Shown: one piece after another, positions 8,949 through 16,358 of the stretch | How the letters are laid out: every line of letters starts with the position of its first letter | Numbering within the stretch: the stretch's first letter is position 1 | Assembly: GCF_014930365.1 (NCBI RefSeq) | Contig: NZ_JABXWI010000015.1 | Coordinates: 186,001 to 250,000 of the forward strand | Length of the DNA: 64,000 bases | Direction of reading: 5' to 3' | From: Streptomyces caniscabiei | Lineage (GTDB): Bacteria > Actinomycetota > Actinomycetes > Streptomycetales > Streptomycetaceae | Notes under the pieces: model-generated | The model's input: only the letters and a program-made list of their open reading frames with translations | Told to the model about the DNA's origin: nothing | Databases searched by the model: none | Made by a program: the position numbers and the translations under genes

Positions 8949-9719
8949 TTAGCTCGTGCGCCCCTTGGTGTCGAACCTCTTCATCCGGTCCAGCACCAGG
9001 TCCGCCGTCGGCTCGTGCATCTCGTCCACGATGCGTCCGTCGGCGAGGAAGATGACCCGGTCCGCGTAGGCCGCGGCCACGGGGTCGTGCGTCACCATCA
9101 CCACGGTCTGCCCCAACTCCCGTACGGAGTTGCGCAGGAAGCCCAGCACCTCGGCGCCCGAACGGGAGTCCAGGTTTCCGGTGGGCTCGTCGCCGAAGAT
9201 GATGTCCGGCCGGGAGGCGAGCGCCCGCGCCACGGCGACGCGCTGCTGCTGGCCACCGGAGAGCTGGGCGGGCCGGTGGCTCAGCCGGTCGGCGAGGCCC
9301 ACCATGCGGATCACGGTGTCCAGCCACTGCTTGTCCGGCTTGCGGCCCGCGATGTCCATCGGGAGGGTGATGTTCTCCAGCGCGGTCAGGGTCGGCAGCA
9401 GGTTGAACGCCTGGAAGATGAAGCCGATCTTGTCCCGGCGGAGCTTGGTGAGCTGCTTGTCCTTCAGCGAGCCCAGTTCGGTGTCGCCGATGCGGACGGA
9501 GCCGGCCGAGAAGGTGTCCAGGCCGGCCACGCAGTGCATCAGCGTGGACTTGCCGGACCCCGAGGGGCCCATGATCGCGGTGAACTGGGCCTGCCGGAAG
9601 TCGACGGTGACCTGGTCCAGCGCGACCACCCGGGTCTCGCCCTGTCCGTAGACCTTCGACAGTTCCGTGGCGCGGGCGGCCACAGCGGTGGACCGGTCGG
9701 CGAGGGGAGTGGTGGTCAC
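8949..9719 (-). CDS. ABC transporter ATP-binding protein, LolD/MacB type
   Basis: A 256-residue ATPase starting at GTG 9719, with CAGGAG upstream at about 9 bases. Walker A is GPSGSGKST, the Q-loop lies in FIFQAFNLLP, the ABC signature is LSGGQQQRVAVARAL, Walker B is IIFGDEPTGNLDS, and the H-loop is MVTHD. The GNLDSRSG segment after Walker B is typical of the MacB/LolD subfamily. It should power the FtsX-type permease encoded directly downstream on the same strand. An inverted repeat at 9917-9938, upstream of the start, may be a regulator-binding site. Confidence 0.94.
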   Translation of the reverse strand: MTTTPLADRSTAVAARATELSKVYGQGETRVVALDQVTVDFRQAQFTAIMGPSGSGKSTLMHCVAGLDTFSAGSVRIGDTELGSLKDKQLTKLRRDKIGFIFQAFNLLPTLTALENITLPMDIAGRKPDKQWLDTVIRMVGLADRLSHRPAQLSGGQQQRVAVARALASRPDIIFGDEPTGNLDSRSGAEVLGFLRNSVRELGQTVVMVTHDPVAAAYADRVIFLADGRIVDEMHEPTADLVLDRMKRFDTKGRTS

Positions 9720-9916
9720 GGGTGGGAACTCCTGTCGGGGCGACGGCGTTTGGGGTGTTCGCGAACGACCGAGGGGTCCCGCGGGACTGCCGTGGGCATG
9801 CCGGGGTCGTACGTCTGTCGTTCTGTGGATGGCTCCATGGTCTCGGCGCAGGGGCGCCGTGTAGTCAGCCGCTGTTCCGGTTCCGGGGGCAGACTTCTGA
9901 CGGACCGGCGGAGGGC

Positions 9917-9938
9917 CCGTCATACCTGGGGATGACGG
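9917..9938. promoter_or_regulatory. Inverted repeat upstream of the ABC operon
   Basis: CCGTCAT (9917-9923) and ATGACGG (9932-9938) are perfect 7-bp complements separated by 8 bases, about 200 bases upstream of the ATPase start. This is the size expected of a dimeric repressor or response-regulator site; the regulator is unknown. Confidence 0.4.
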
Positions 9939-10180
9939 TGGGATCCGACCGGAGTGTGGGGCGCGCGATCGACACGAGTCAGCGCGTCATCGCGCGCGAT
10001 CGGTGGGGGACCGCTCGTTCGGGCGGTGAAATTCCGTCATTCCGCACGCGGCCGGTCGTGCCGCCCGTAAGGCTATTGGCAAGTGCGGATGGCGTGTTCC
10101 GTGGGCTGATGCACCCTCAGACGTCAATAAAATAAGACAACATCGGTCCGCTCTTCGACTGTTCGGAGGAAGCGTCCCGA

Positions 10181-10186
10181 TAGGCT
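10181..10186 (+). promoter_or_regulatory. Candidate -10 element of the bldA promoter
   Basis: TAGGCT lies 28 bases before the tRNA 5' end and fits the Streptomyces housekeeping -10 pattern. No convincing -35 at 16-18 bp is visible (ACTGTT at 17 bp), so this is tentative. Confidence 0.35.
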
Positions 10187-10214
10187 CGGGACCTCAGCGC
10201 GGAGCCCATGGCCT

Positions 10215-10297
10215 GCCCGGATGGTGGAATGCAGACACGGCGAGCTTAAACCTCGCTGCCCCTCGCGGGCGTACCGGTTCAAGTCCGGTTCCGGGCA
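10215..10297 (+). tRNA. bldA: tRNA-Leu(UAA), bldA
   Basis: An 83-base class II tRNA, CCA not encoded (ACCT follows). The acceptor stem pairs GCCCGGA (10215-10221) with TCCGGGC (10290-10296), and the discriminator is A. The anticodon stem GCGAG/CTCGC encloses the loop CTTAAAC, so the anticodon is TAA, reading the codon UUA. A long variable arm (class II) precedes the T-arm ACCGG-TTCAAGT-CCGGT. In Streptomyces the only tRNA for UUA is BldA, which is needed for aerial growth and antibiotic production because TTA codons are confined to a few mostly developmental or secondary-metabolism genes. A 9-bp hairpin follows the gene. Confidence 0.97.
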
Positions 10298-10350
10298 CCT
10301 CCGACCAAACCAGCACATACCTCCCCACACTCCCACATCCCCCCACCCTC

Positions 10351-10371
10351 GGGGTGCGCCTCGCGCACCCC
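10351..10371 (+). terminator. Terminator downstream of bldA
   Basis: GGGGTGCGC (10351-10359), a CTC loop, and GCGCACCCC (10363-10371) form a perfect 9-bp stem, 54 bases after the tRNA. Confidence 0.65.
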
Positions 10372-10683
10372 GGCCACACGCACAGGGAGAAGCTTCTTCA
10401 CCCTCCTGCCGGCCGTCCTGCTCGGTCCGGGGATCGGTGCTCACCTACTGCTCCCGGACGCGGCTGAAGGGGACCACGCGTGAGGCCGGGGTGATCTCCG
10501 GGAGATCGCGGGTGGGTACCGGGTTGGTCATGGGTTGAGGGGGGTGGGGCGGGGAATCAGGGAGACGCGTAGCGTGTTCGATGTCAGGGCAGGGGAAAGA
10601 TCCTCCCCAAGCACTAGGGTCAATCCTTTGCCTACCTATTACTCTTGAGCCAAGGCCACGCAGGGTGGCCATGGAGGAGTGAA
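10372..10683. other. Intergenic region upstream of the Bax inhibitor-1 gene
   Basis: About 310 bases without a supportable gene. The last 80 bases are less GC-rich than the rest (for example CCTACCTATTACTCTTGAG at 10629-10647) and probably hold the promoter of the next gene. I could not identify clear -35 and -10 elements. Confidence 0.4.
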
Positions 10684-11565
10684 ATGAGGAGCAGCAACCC
10701 GGTCTTCTCGCGACGGGGGTTCAGCCGCGACAACGGCTACGCGGGCTTCAACACCGCGCCGCAGGCCGGGGGAGCAGCTGTCGGCACGCAGGGCAACCCG
10801 TACGCCCAGCAGGGCGGCAACCCGTACGCGACCAACCCGTACGCCCAGCAGGGCGTGCAGCCCGGCACCCCGCCGCAGGCTCCGGCCCGCACGGGCGCCA
10901 TGACCATGGACGACGTCGTCATGCGCTCGGCCATGACGCTCGGTACGGTCGTCGTCGGCGCGGTCCTCGCCTGGGCCCTCCTGCCGGTGTCGTCCACGAG
11001 CTACGGCCTGGCCATCGGCGCCGCGCTGATCGCCTTCGTCCTGGCGATGGTGCAGTCCTTCAAGCGCAAGGCCTCGCCCGCGCTGATCCTGGCCTACGCC
11101 GCCTTCGAGGGCGTTTTCCTCGGCGTCCTCAGCGAGATGTTCAACTCGCAGTGGAGCGGCGCGCCCTTCCAGGCGGTGCTCGGCACCATGGCCGTCTCCG
11201 GAGCCACCCTCCTGGTCTACAAGGCGGGCTGGATCCGGGTCACCGCGCGGTACGCCCGCATCGGCATGACCATCGCGATCGCCTTCATCCTCGTCATGGC
11301 GGTCAACCTGCTGCTCGTCGTCTTCGGGCTCGCCCCCGACGGCGGACTGCGCAGCATGGGCCCGCTCGGCGCGATCGTCGGCATCCTCGCGATCCTGCTC
11401 GGCGCGTTCTTCCTGACCCTCGACTTCAAGCAGATCGAGGACGGCATCGCCTACGGTGCCCCGCGCGAGGAGGCCTGGCTGGCCGCGTTCGGCCTGACCA
11501 TGACCCTCGTGTGGATCTACATCGAGATGCTCCGTCTGGTCGCCATCTTCAGCGGCGACGACTAG
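10684..11565 (+). CDS. Bax inhibitor-1/YccA family integral membrane protein
   Basis: A 293-residue protein starting at ATG 10684 with GGAGGAGTGAA directly upstream. The first 75 residues are a soluble Gln/Asn/Tyr/Pro-rich tail with NPYAQQG/NPYATNPYAQQG repeats. Seven hydrophobic helices follow (roughly residues 80-290). The family-typical segments ALILAYAAFEGVFLGVLSE and the C-terminal LDFKQIEDGIAYGAPREEAW are present, including the acidic residues of the pH-sensing/calcium-leak site of BI-1 proteins. The bacterial role is not settled; YetJ is a calcium leak channel. A strong terminator follows. Confidence 0.9.
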   Translation: MRSSNPVFSRRGFSRDNGYAGFNTAPQAGGAAVGTQGNPYAQQGGNPYATNPYAQQGVQPGTPPQAPARTGAMTMDDVVMRSAMTLGTVVVGAVLAWALLPVSSTSYGLAIGAALIAFVLAMVQSFKRKASPALILAYAAFEGVFLGVLSEMFNSQWSGAPFQAVLGTMAVSGATLLVYKAGWIRVTARYARIGMTIAIAFILVMAVNLLLVVFGLAPDGGLRSMGPLGAIVGILAILLGAFFLTLDFKQIEDGIAYGAPREEAWLAAFGLTMTLVWIYIEMLRLVAIFSGDD

Positions 11566-11611
11566 ACCCGCCGGATCCGCCGGATCCGGCGGATCCCGCA
11601 GGACCACTGAT

Positions 11612-11647
11612 GAAGGGCCCCCGAACCTCGCGGTTCGGGGGCCCTTC
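11612..11647. terminator. Terminator after the Bax inhibitor-1 family gene
   Basis: GAAGGGCCCCCGAACC and GGTTCGGGGGCCCTTC are perfect 16-base arms around a TCGC tetraloop. It can serve both this gene and the convergent small gene that follows. Confidence 0.92.
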
Positions 11648-11664
11648 GTAGGTTCTCGGCGGCT

Positions 11665-11895
11665 TCACAGGAGCTTCCGCGCGGCCCTCCTCAGGTCGTA
11701 CTCGTGAATGATCGCTTTGGCGTGGCCGTACGCGAGGTCGTACTCGTGCCGGAGCCAGCTGACCTTCTCCTCGAAATTGAAGAGAGCGGGGCCTTCATCG
11801 ACTTTGCGGAGCCAGTCGGAGACTTCACGACCGGTGCAGTGTGGGATGCGGGCGAGCAGGTTGCGATGGGTCTCCTCGGAGAAGACTTGGGACAT
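11665..11895 (-). CDS. Small DUF4287 domain protein
   Basis: A 76-residue protein starting at ATG 11895 with CGGAGGCGCCG upstream. The whole chain matches the DUF4287 pattern: an N-terminal helix, GREVSDWLRKVDEGPA, the aromatic EEKVSWLRHEYDLAYGHAKAIIHEYDL, and a basic tail. No function is established for the family, which is common in actinobacteria. It is monocistronic and convergent with the gene to its left. Confidence 0.82.
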   Translation of the reverse strand: MSQVFSEETHRNLLARIPHCTGREVSDWLRKVDEGPALFNFEEKVSWLRHEYDLAYGHAKAIIHEYDLRRAARKLL

Positions 11896-11998
11896 CGGCG
11901 CCTCCGGACGAAAGGGAATGTAAGCCGGTCCTTCAGGTCACGTTGCCTGAGTGGCGGCCTGTTGGCAACAGTCCGGTTGGGGCGCGTACTCTCGCGGC

Positions 11999-12310
11999 GT
12001 GCTTGATACGACGCCGTTGACCCGTGCCGTGGATCATTTCGCCGACCGGTTGCGGGCGGCCCCGCAGAGCCGGCTCCAGCGGAGCGCCGCCGCGGAGGCG
12101 CTGGGGCTGGCCAGGGAATTGGCACTGCGTGCCCAGCGGCTGGAGACGCCCGAGGGGCCGTTTCACGAGATGCCGGACGCGGGGATGTTCGCGGCGGCCG
12201 ATCAGGTCACGGTCGCCGGGAACGATCTCGCGCTGGTGCTGGCGGACGAGGAGGCGCTGGTGGAGGCCGTGGCGCTGGTGGAGGAGGCTCAGCGGCGGGC
12301 CGGGGTGTGA
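11999..12310 (+). CDS. Hypothetical protein, 103 residues
   Basis: It starts at GTG 11999; a longer frame begins at 11951 but adds a low-quality N-terminus. The product is mostly helical and Ala/Leu-rich, with QRSAAAEALGLARELALRAQRLE and a C-terminal amphipathic helix of about 30 residues. It has no membrane segment or signal peptide. Codon use is typical of the genome, so it is probably real. I do not recognise the family. A dispersed repeat lies 85 bases after its stop. Confidence 0.6.
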   Translation: MLDTTPLTRAVDHFADRLRAAPQSRLQRSAAAEALGLARELALRAQRLETPEGPFHEMPDAGMFAAADQVTVAGNDLALVLADEEALVEAVALVEEAQRRAGV

Positions 12311-12394
12311 GTTCCCCGCCCGCGGGGGTGTGCCGACGCCCAGGGGGAGGGGGCGCGCGTTCGACGGGCGGGTGCGGGCCCGGTGGGGCTTCTC

Positions 12395-12414
12395 GCGCAG
12401 TTCCCCGCGCCCCT
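12395..12414 (+). repeat. Dispersed intergenic repeat, copy 2
   Basis: A perfect single copy of GCGCAGTTCCCCGCGCCCCT lies in the short gap between two convergent genes. It is preceded by GTGGGGCTTCTC, which is also found before copy 3. Confidence 0.85.
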
Positions 12415-12431
12415 TCAGGGCGCGGCTCGGC

Positions 12432-13223
12432 CTACAGGGACGCGATGACCCGGTCCGCCAGTATGTAGACCATGTCGTCGCCGCACTCGAAGGTGAGCGT
12501 GTAGGCACCCGAGATGCCCGAGCCGCCGAGAAGAACGGGGACGTCGCCGCTCTGGAGGGCGGTCGCGAGGCGCTCTGCGGTTTCGCGGTGGCCGGGGGTC
12601 ATGCACAGGGTGGTGCCGTCGGCGAAGACGTAGACGTCGAGGGTGCCCAGGGGGCCCGGGCGGACGTCGGCCAGTTCCGTGCGGGACGCGGCGAGGTCCT
12701 CCAGGCAGGCGACCGTACGCTCGTGGTCGTTGGTGACAGGTGACTGCACCGGCACGAAATCGGGGTGCGAGGGGTGGCGGCGGCGGGCCGCGGCCAGCTC
12801 GGCGGAGTCCCCGGCGAACTCGTCGCTCTCCAGACCGGGCTCGATCACCGGCTCCAGGTGTTCCAGGCCCGCGAAGTCGGACTGCCGGGGCAGGAACAGG
12901 TCACTCTCGGGCAGCCCCAGCAGCGGCGGCGTGTCGGTCACGTCGCGGGACTCCTGGGCGGCCCAGAAGGCCCGGGCCTCGGCGAGCTCACGCTCCCGCT
13001 CCTCGGCCAGGGCCTCGGCGACGGCGGCGCGTATCTCCTCCGTGTCGGCTGCCGGACGGGCGGCCGGCACCAGGGCGCGCGGCCCGGCGGCCCGGCTCTC
13101 GGCCAGCTCGGTGCGCAAGGCAGCGACCTGTCGGCGCAGACCCACGAGGGTGCGCAGGACGGCGACGCCCACGGCGGCGGTGGCGGCCGTGGTGAGCAGC
13201 AAGGCGATCGGCATGGCGCTCAC
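12432..13223 (-). CDS. Hypothetical membrane-anchored protein with coiled coil
   Basis: A 263-residue protein. One N-terminal hydrophobic helix (about residues 4-25, IALLLTTAATAAVGVAVL) is followed by a charged, heptad-like region (25-110, rich in Glu, Arg and Ala). A Pro/Asp/Glu-rich linker precedes a compact C-terminal domain (about 165-263) with the strand-rich LGTLDVYVFADGTTLCM and YTLTFECGDDMVYILADRVI. It is probably membrane-tethered with a cytoplasmic domain. I do not recognise the family, which I believe is conserved in Streptomyces. It has its own promoter region (13224-13420) and is convergent with the preceding gene. Confidence 0.72.
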   Translation of the reverse strand: MSAMPIALLLTTAATAAVGVAVLRTLVGLRRQVAALRTELAESRAAGPRALVPAARPAADTEEIRAAVAEALAEERERELAEARAFWAAQESRDVTDTPPLLGLPESDLFLPRQSDFAGLEHLEPVIEPGLESDEFAGDSAELAAARRRHPSHPDFVPVQSPVTNDHERTVACLEDLAASRTELADVRPGPLGTLDVYVFADGTTLCMTPGHRETAERLATALQSGDVPVLLGGSGISGAYTLTFECGDDMVYILADRVIASL

Positions 13224-13421
13224 TGACGTACTCCCGGTTCAAAGTCGACCCCCGACTTCCTACATCAGCTTGAAGGGCGGACTAACCAGCTGTCAGTGCG
13301 TAACGTCACGAAACGGGCAGAAATCTTGCCCCGATGTTTGGTGGTGAAACGGCTCTGAGCTGCGTAAATCGCTCTCCGGGGGGAGATAGGTCACATCCTG
13401 GGGGAGATTGGATCACAAAAC

Positions 13422-13456
13422 GGCCCGGAGTCCCACGGATTCCGGGACTCCGGGCC
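13422..13456 (-). terminator. Terminator of the thiolase gene
   Basis: GGCCCGGAGTCCC (13422-13434) and GGGACTCCGGGCC (13444-13456) form a perfect 13-bp stem with a 9-base loop, downstream of the minus-strand thiolase stop. Confidence 0.85.
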
Positions 13457-13509
13457 ACAGCATCACGGTGCGCGTCCGTGCGGTCACGGCTCCGCGCGAG
13501 GGTGGTCGG

Positions 13510-14727
13510 TCAGCTGAGGCGCTCGATGACCATCGCCATGCCCTGGCCGCCGCCGACGCACATCGTCTCCAGGCCGAACTGCTTGTCGTGGAACTGGAGG
13601 GAGTTGATGAGCGTGCCGGTGATGCGGGCGCCGGTCATGCCGAAGGGGTGGCCGACGGCGATGGCGCCGCCGTTCACGTTCAGCTTGTCCAGCGGGATGC
13701 CGAGGTCGCGGTAGGAGGGGATCACCTGGGCGGCGAAGGCCTCGTTGATCTCGAACAGGTCGATGTCGTCGACGGTGAGGCCCGCGCGGGACAGGGCCTG
13801 CTTCGACGCCTCCACCGGGCCGTAGCCCATGATCTCGGGGGAGAGGCCGGAGACGCCGGTGGAGACGATCCGGGCGAGCGGGGTGAGCCCGAGGTCCCGT
13901 GCCTTGGTGTCGGACATGATCACCAGGGCGGCGGCGCCGTCGTTCAGCGGGCAGCAGTTGCCGGCCGTGACCAGGCCGTCCTCGCGGAAGACCGGCTTCA
14001 GGCCCTGCACGGCCTCCAGGGTGACGCCGGCGCGCGGGCCGTCGTCCTTGCTGACGACCGTGCCGTCGGGCAGCGTCACCGGGGTGATCTCGCGCTCCCA
14101 GAAGCCCTTGCCGATGGCCTCCTCGGCGAGGTTCTGCGAGCGGACGCCGAACTCGTCCATGTCCTGCCGGGTCACGCCCCACTGACGGGCCAGGTTCTCG
14201 GCGGTCTGCCCCATCGCGATGTACGGGTCGGGGAGCAGACCGTCCTCGCGCGGGTCGTGCCAGGAGGCGCCGACCGACTTGGAGACCGTCTCCGTGCGGG
14301 CCTCGGCCTCGGCGAAGAGCGGGTTACGGGCGGTGTGGATGTCGCTGGTGCCGCGCGCGCTGCTGCTGACGACCTCGACGCCGGCGGAGATGAAGACGTC
14401 GCCCTCGCCGGCCTTGATGGCGTGCAGGGCCATGCGGGAGGTCTGGAGCGAGGAGGAACAGTAACGGGTGACCGTGCAGCCCGGCAGGTGGTCCATGCCC
14501 AGCTGTACGGCCACGATCCGGCCCAGGTTGTGGCCCTGCTCGCCGCCGGGGAGGCCGCAGCCGAGCATCAGGTCGTCGATGTCCCTCGGGTCCAGCTCCG
14601 GGACCTTCGCGAGGGCGGCCGCGACGATGGTGGTGGTCAGGTCGTCGGGGCGCAGGTCCTTCAGCGAGCCCTTGAAAGCGCGGCCGATGGGGGAGCGGGC
14701 GGCTGAGACGATCACGGCTTCGGGCAT
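13510..14727 (-). CDS. Acetyl-CoA C-acyltransferase (thiolase)
   Basis: A 405-residue type II thiolase. ATG 14727 has GGAG 5 bases upstream; a GTG one codon earlier is too close to it. The nucleophilic Cys90 lies in TRYCSSSLQT. The catalytic His is in NGGAIAVGHPFGMTGAR, and the second Cys is in ETMCVGGGQGMAMV, all in the correct order, so it should be active. It cleaves 3-ketoacyl-CoA with CoA or condenses acetyl-CoA; the direction and chain length cannot be told. No other beta-oxidation genes lie next to it. It appears monocistronic, with a terminator 54 bases after its stop. Confidence 0.93.
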   Translation of the reverse strand: MPEAVIVSAARSPIGRAFKGSLKDLRPDDLTTTIVAAALAKVPELDPRDIDDLMLGCGLPGGEQGHNLGRIVAVQLGMDHLPGCTVTRYCSSSLQTSRMALHAIKAGEGDVFISAGVEVVSSSARGTSDIHTARNPLFAEAEARTETVSKSVGASWHDPREDGLLPDPYIAMGQTAENLARQWGVTRQDMDEFGVRSQNLAEEAIGKGFWEREITPVTLPDGTVVSKDDGPRAGVTLEAVQGLKPVFREDGLVTAGNCCPLNDGAAALVIMSDTKARDLGLTPLARIVSTGVSGLSPEIMGYGPVEASKQALSRAGLTVDDIDLFEINEAFAAQVIPSYRDLGIPLDKLNVNGGAIAVGHPFGMTGARITGTLINSLQFHDKQFGLETMCVGGGQGMAMVIERLS

Positions 14728-14911
14728 CACGGCTCCATTGGCATGCGACGGAAAGCAGGGCTGTGGGGGAAGTTACCCGTACGTATGGTCCGGGTCACGG
14801 GCATGAGGGTGTGACTCCGACCGCACTTTTCTAAGCGCTTGCTTTTTGGGCGGGCGCCCAGTGACTCGGGGGTGGGGTCGCGTTGGCGGCCGCGGCCCGG
14901 TGGGGCTTCTC

Positions 14912-15056
14912 GCGCAGTTCCCCGCGCCCCTAAAAGACCAGGCCCCTGCGGGCCTGAAAAAGACCACGGCCGGGCGGGCCTGGAAAGACCACGGCTGGGC
15001 GGGCCTGAAAAGCACGGGGCGTAGCCCCTGCTTTTCAGGGGCGCGGGGAACTGCGC
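14912..15056. repeat. Dispersed intergenic repeat, paired inverted copies (copies 3 and 3') around tandem units
   Basis: A plus-strand copy of the 20-mer (14912-14931) and its reverse complement (15037-15056) enclose a tandem array of about 25-26-bp units starting with GGGCCTG (14950-14975, 14976-15000 and a partial third from 15001). The outer copies can pair into a stem longer than 25 bp. The gap 14731-15108 contains nothing else recognisable except the thiolase promoter. Confidence 0.85.
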
Positions 15057-15108
15057 GAGCAACCACGAACCACCCGCACCCGCCCACGAGACAGTCACCC
15101 CCGAGCCA

Positions 15109-16200
15109 CTAGGCGCCCGGCTGCGCCTCCGCGGCAGCGGTCGGCGCGGGGTCCGTCGCCGGTACCCTCCGCCGGCGCCGCCGCTTGAGCAGAGCCCACG
15201 GCCCCCGCGGCCCCGTCGGCATCGCCGCGGTCACCTCCGTACCCGCCTCCGACGCGGCCTCCGCGGCCGCGCGGGCCACCGGCAGGAAGCCCTCGCGGCG
15301 GCTGACGTCCGGCCGCTCCTCGTCCGCCGGCCACAGGCCCAGCGCCGCGCAGACCGTCGGCAGGAGGGCCATCGCCGCGGTCGCGTAGCCCTCGGCGGAG
15401 GGGTGGTAGTTGTCGGGGCCGAACAGCTCCCGGGGATTCTGTTCGAACTCGGGGCCGAGAAGGTCGCCCAGCGACACGGTGCGGCCGCCCTGCTCGACGG
15501 TGCCGATCGTCTGGGCGGCCGCCAGCTGCCGCGAGGCCCGGCGGGCGAGCCAGCGCAACGGCTGCTGCACGAGCTCGATCGTGCCGAGGTCGGGACAGGT
15601 GCCCACCACCACCTCGGCCCCGGCGGTCCGCAGCCGCCGTACGGCCGCGGAGAGGTGGCGGACCGAGCGGGTCGGCGGCATCCGGTGGGTCACGTCGTTC
15701 GCGCCGATCATGATCACGCAGACGTCGGGGACCTGGGCCGGGTCCTCCAGGACCACGGCCACCTGCCGGTCGAGGTCGTCCGACTGGGCACCCGGCAGCG
15801 CTACGTTGCGCAATAGCACCGGGCGCTCGGCGACCGCGGCGAGCCCCGAGGCGATCAGCGCGCCCGGGGTCTGCCGGGACCGGTGGACGCCCTGGCCGGC
15901 GGCGGTGGAGTCACCGAGCATGACGAGGCGGAGCGGGGGATCGTCAGGGGCGTCGTACGAACTGCCGTACGAGCCGTAGCCGTACGCGCGCCCGTACCGG
16001 CTGCCGTGCGTGTGGCCGTACACGCCCTCCGCGCTCGGCGGGTGCGGGCTGTGCCCGTTGCCCACGACGCGCTTGGCCATCCGCACCTCGGCCAGCACCA
16101 CGCCCACGGCCGCCGCACCCAGCAGACCGATGCCGCCACCGCCGTACGCCGCGCCCGCCGCGATGCGGCGGGCCACCCTTGCTCTGGACATGCTCGTCAT
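15109..16200 (-). CDS. SGNH/GDSL family hydrolase (lipase or esterase type)
   Basis: A 363-residue protein. ATG 16200 was chosen because GGAGGT lies 11 bases upstream; ATG 16191 is also possible. A basic, twin-Arg-containing N-terminus and a hydrophobic helix (about residues 12-38) suggest membrane anchoring. Block I is VMLGDSTAAGQGV (catalytic Ser), block III is VIMIGANDVTHR, and block V is DNYHPSAEGYA (catalytic Asp and His). The C-terminal 70 residues are Ala/Arg-rich and likely disordered. Substrates of this family include lipids, acetyl-sugars and arylesters; specificity is unknown. It is divergent from the cystathionine beta-synthase gene. Confidence 0.9.
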   Translation of the reverse strand: MTSMSRARVARRIAAGAAYGGGGIGLLGAAAVGVVLAEVRMAKRVVGNGHSPHPPSAEGVYGHTHGSRYGRAYGYGSYGSSYDAPDDPPLRLVMLGDSTAAGQGVHRSRQTPGALIASGLAAVAERPVLLRNVALPGAQSDDLDRQVAVVLEDPAQVPDVCVIMIGANDVTHRMPPTRSVRHLSAAVRRLRTAGAEVVVGTCPDLGTIELVQQPLRWLARRASRQLAAAQTIGTVEQGGRTVSLGDLLGPEFEQNPRELFGPDNYHPSAEGYATAAMALLPTVCAALGLWPADEERPDVSRREGFLPVARAAAEAASEAGTEVTAAMPTGPRGPWALLKRRRRRRVPATDPAPTAAAEAQPGA

Positions 16201-16358
16201 GCGTCGCCGCCACCTCCTCGTACCCGTACACCCACTCCTTGCCCCGTAGCGGCCCTCGGCCAATCCCGGCGGAAGGTGAACAGGGAGGAGAACAGTGAGG
16301 ACGGGGCTTAGGCTGGCTGGACATTACGACCATCCCTTTTGCGGCTCCGGAGACAACG

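Larger units (their letters stand above)
9720..10214. other. Intergenic region between the ABC operon and bldA
   Basis: A 495-base region with no gene. It should contain the ABC operon promoter (minus strand), with an inverted repeat CCGTCAT-N8-ATGACGG at 9917-9938 as a candidate operator. It also has a short AT-rich patch (near 10127-10140) and the bldA promoter near the right end. Confidence 0.5.

Noticed and set aside
5191..8952. A 1253-codon plus-strand open frame
   Set aside because: It crosses the methyltransferase gene in another frame and the antisense of the ABC permease, is Arg/Pro-rich in the first part, and has no recognisable domain; high GC produces such frames.
10298..10683. 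Possible integrated element at the 3' end of bldA
   Set aside because: No integrase, no duplicated tRNA 3' end and no change in composition; the neighbours are core genes.
14461..14470. TTA triplets in the thiolase, CBS, purK, ndh-region and LCP genes
   Set aside because: Each was read in frame and belongs to a TAC (Tyr) codon preceded by T, or lies outside a gene, so none is a Leu-TTA codon.
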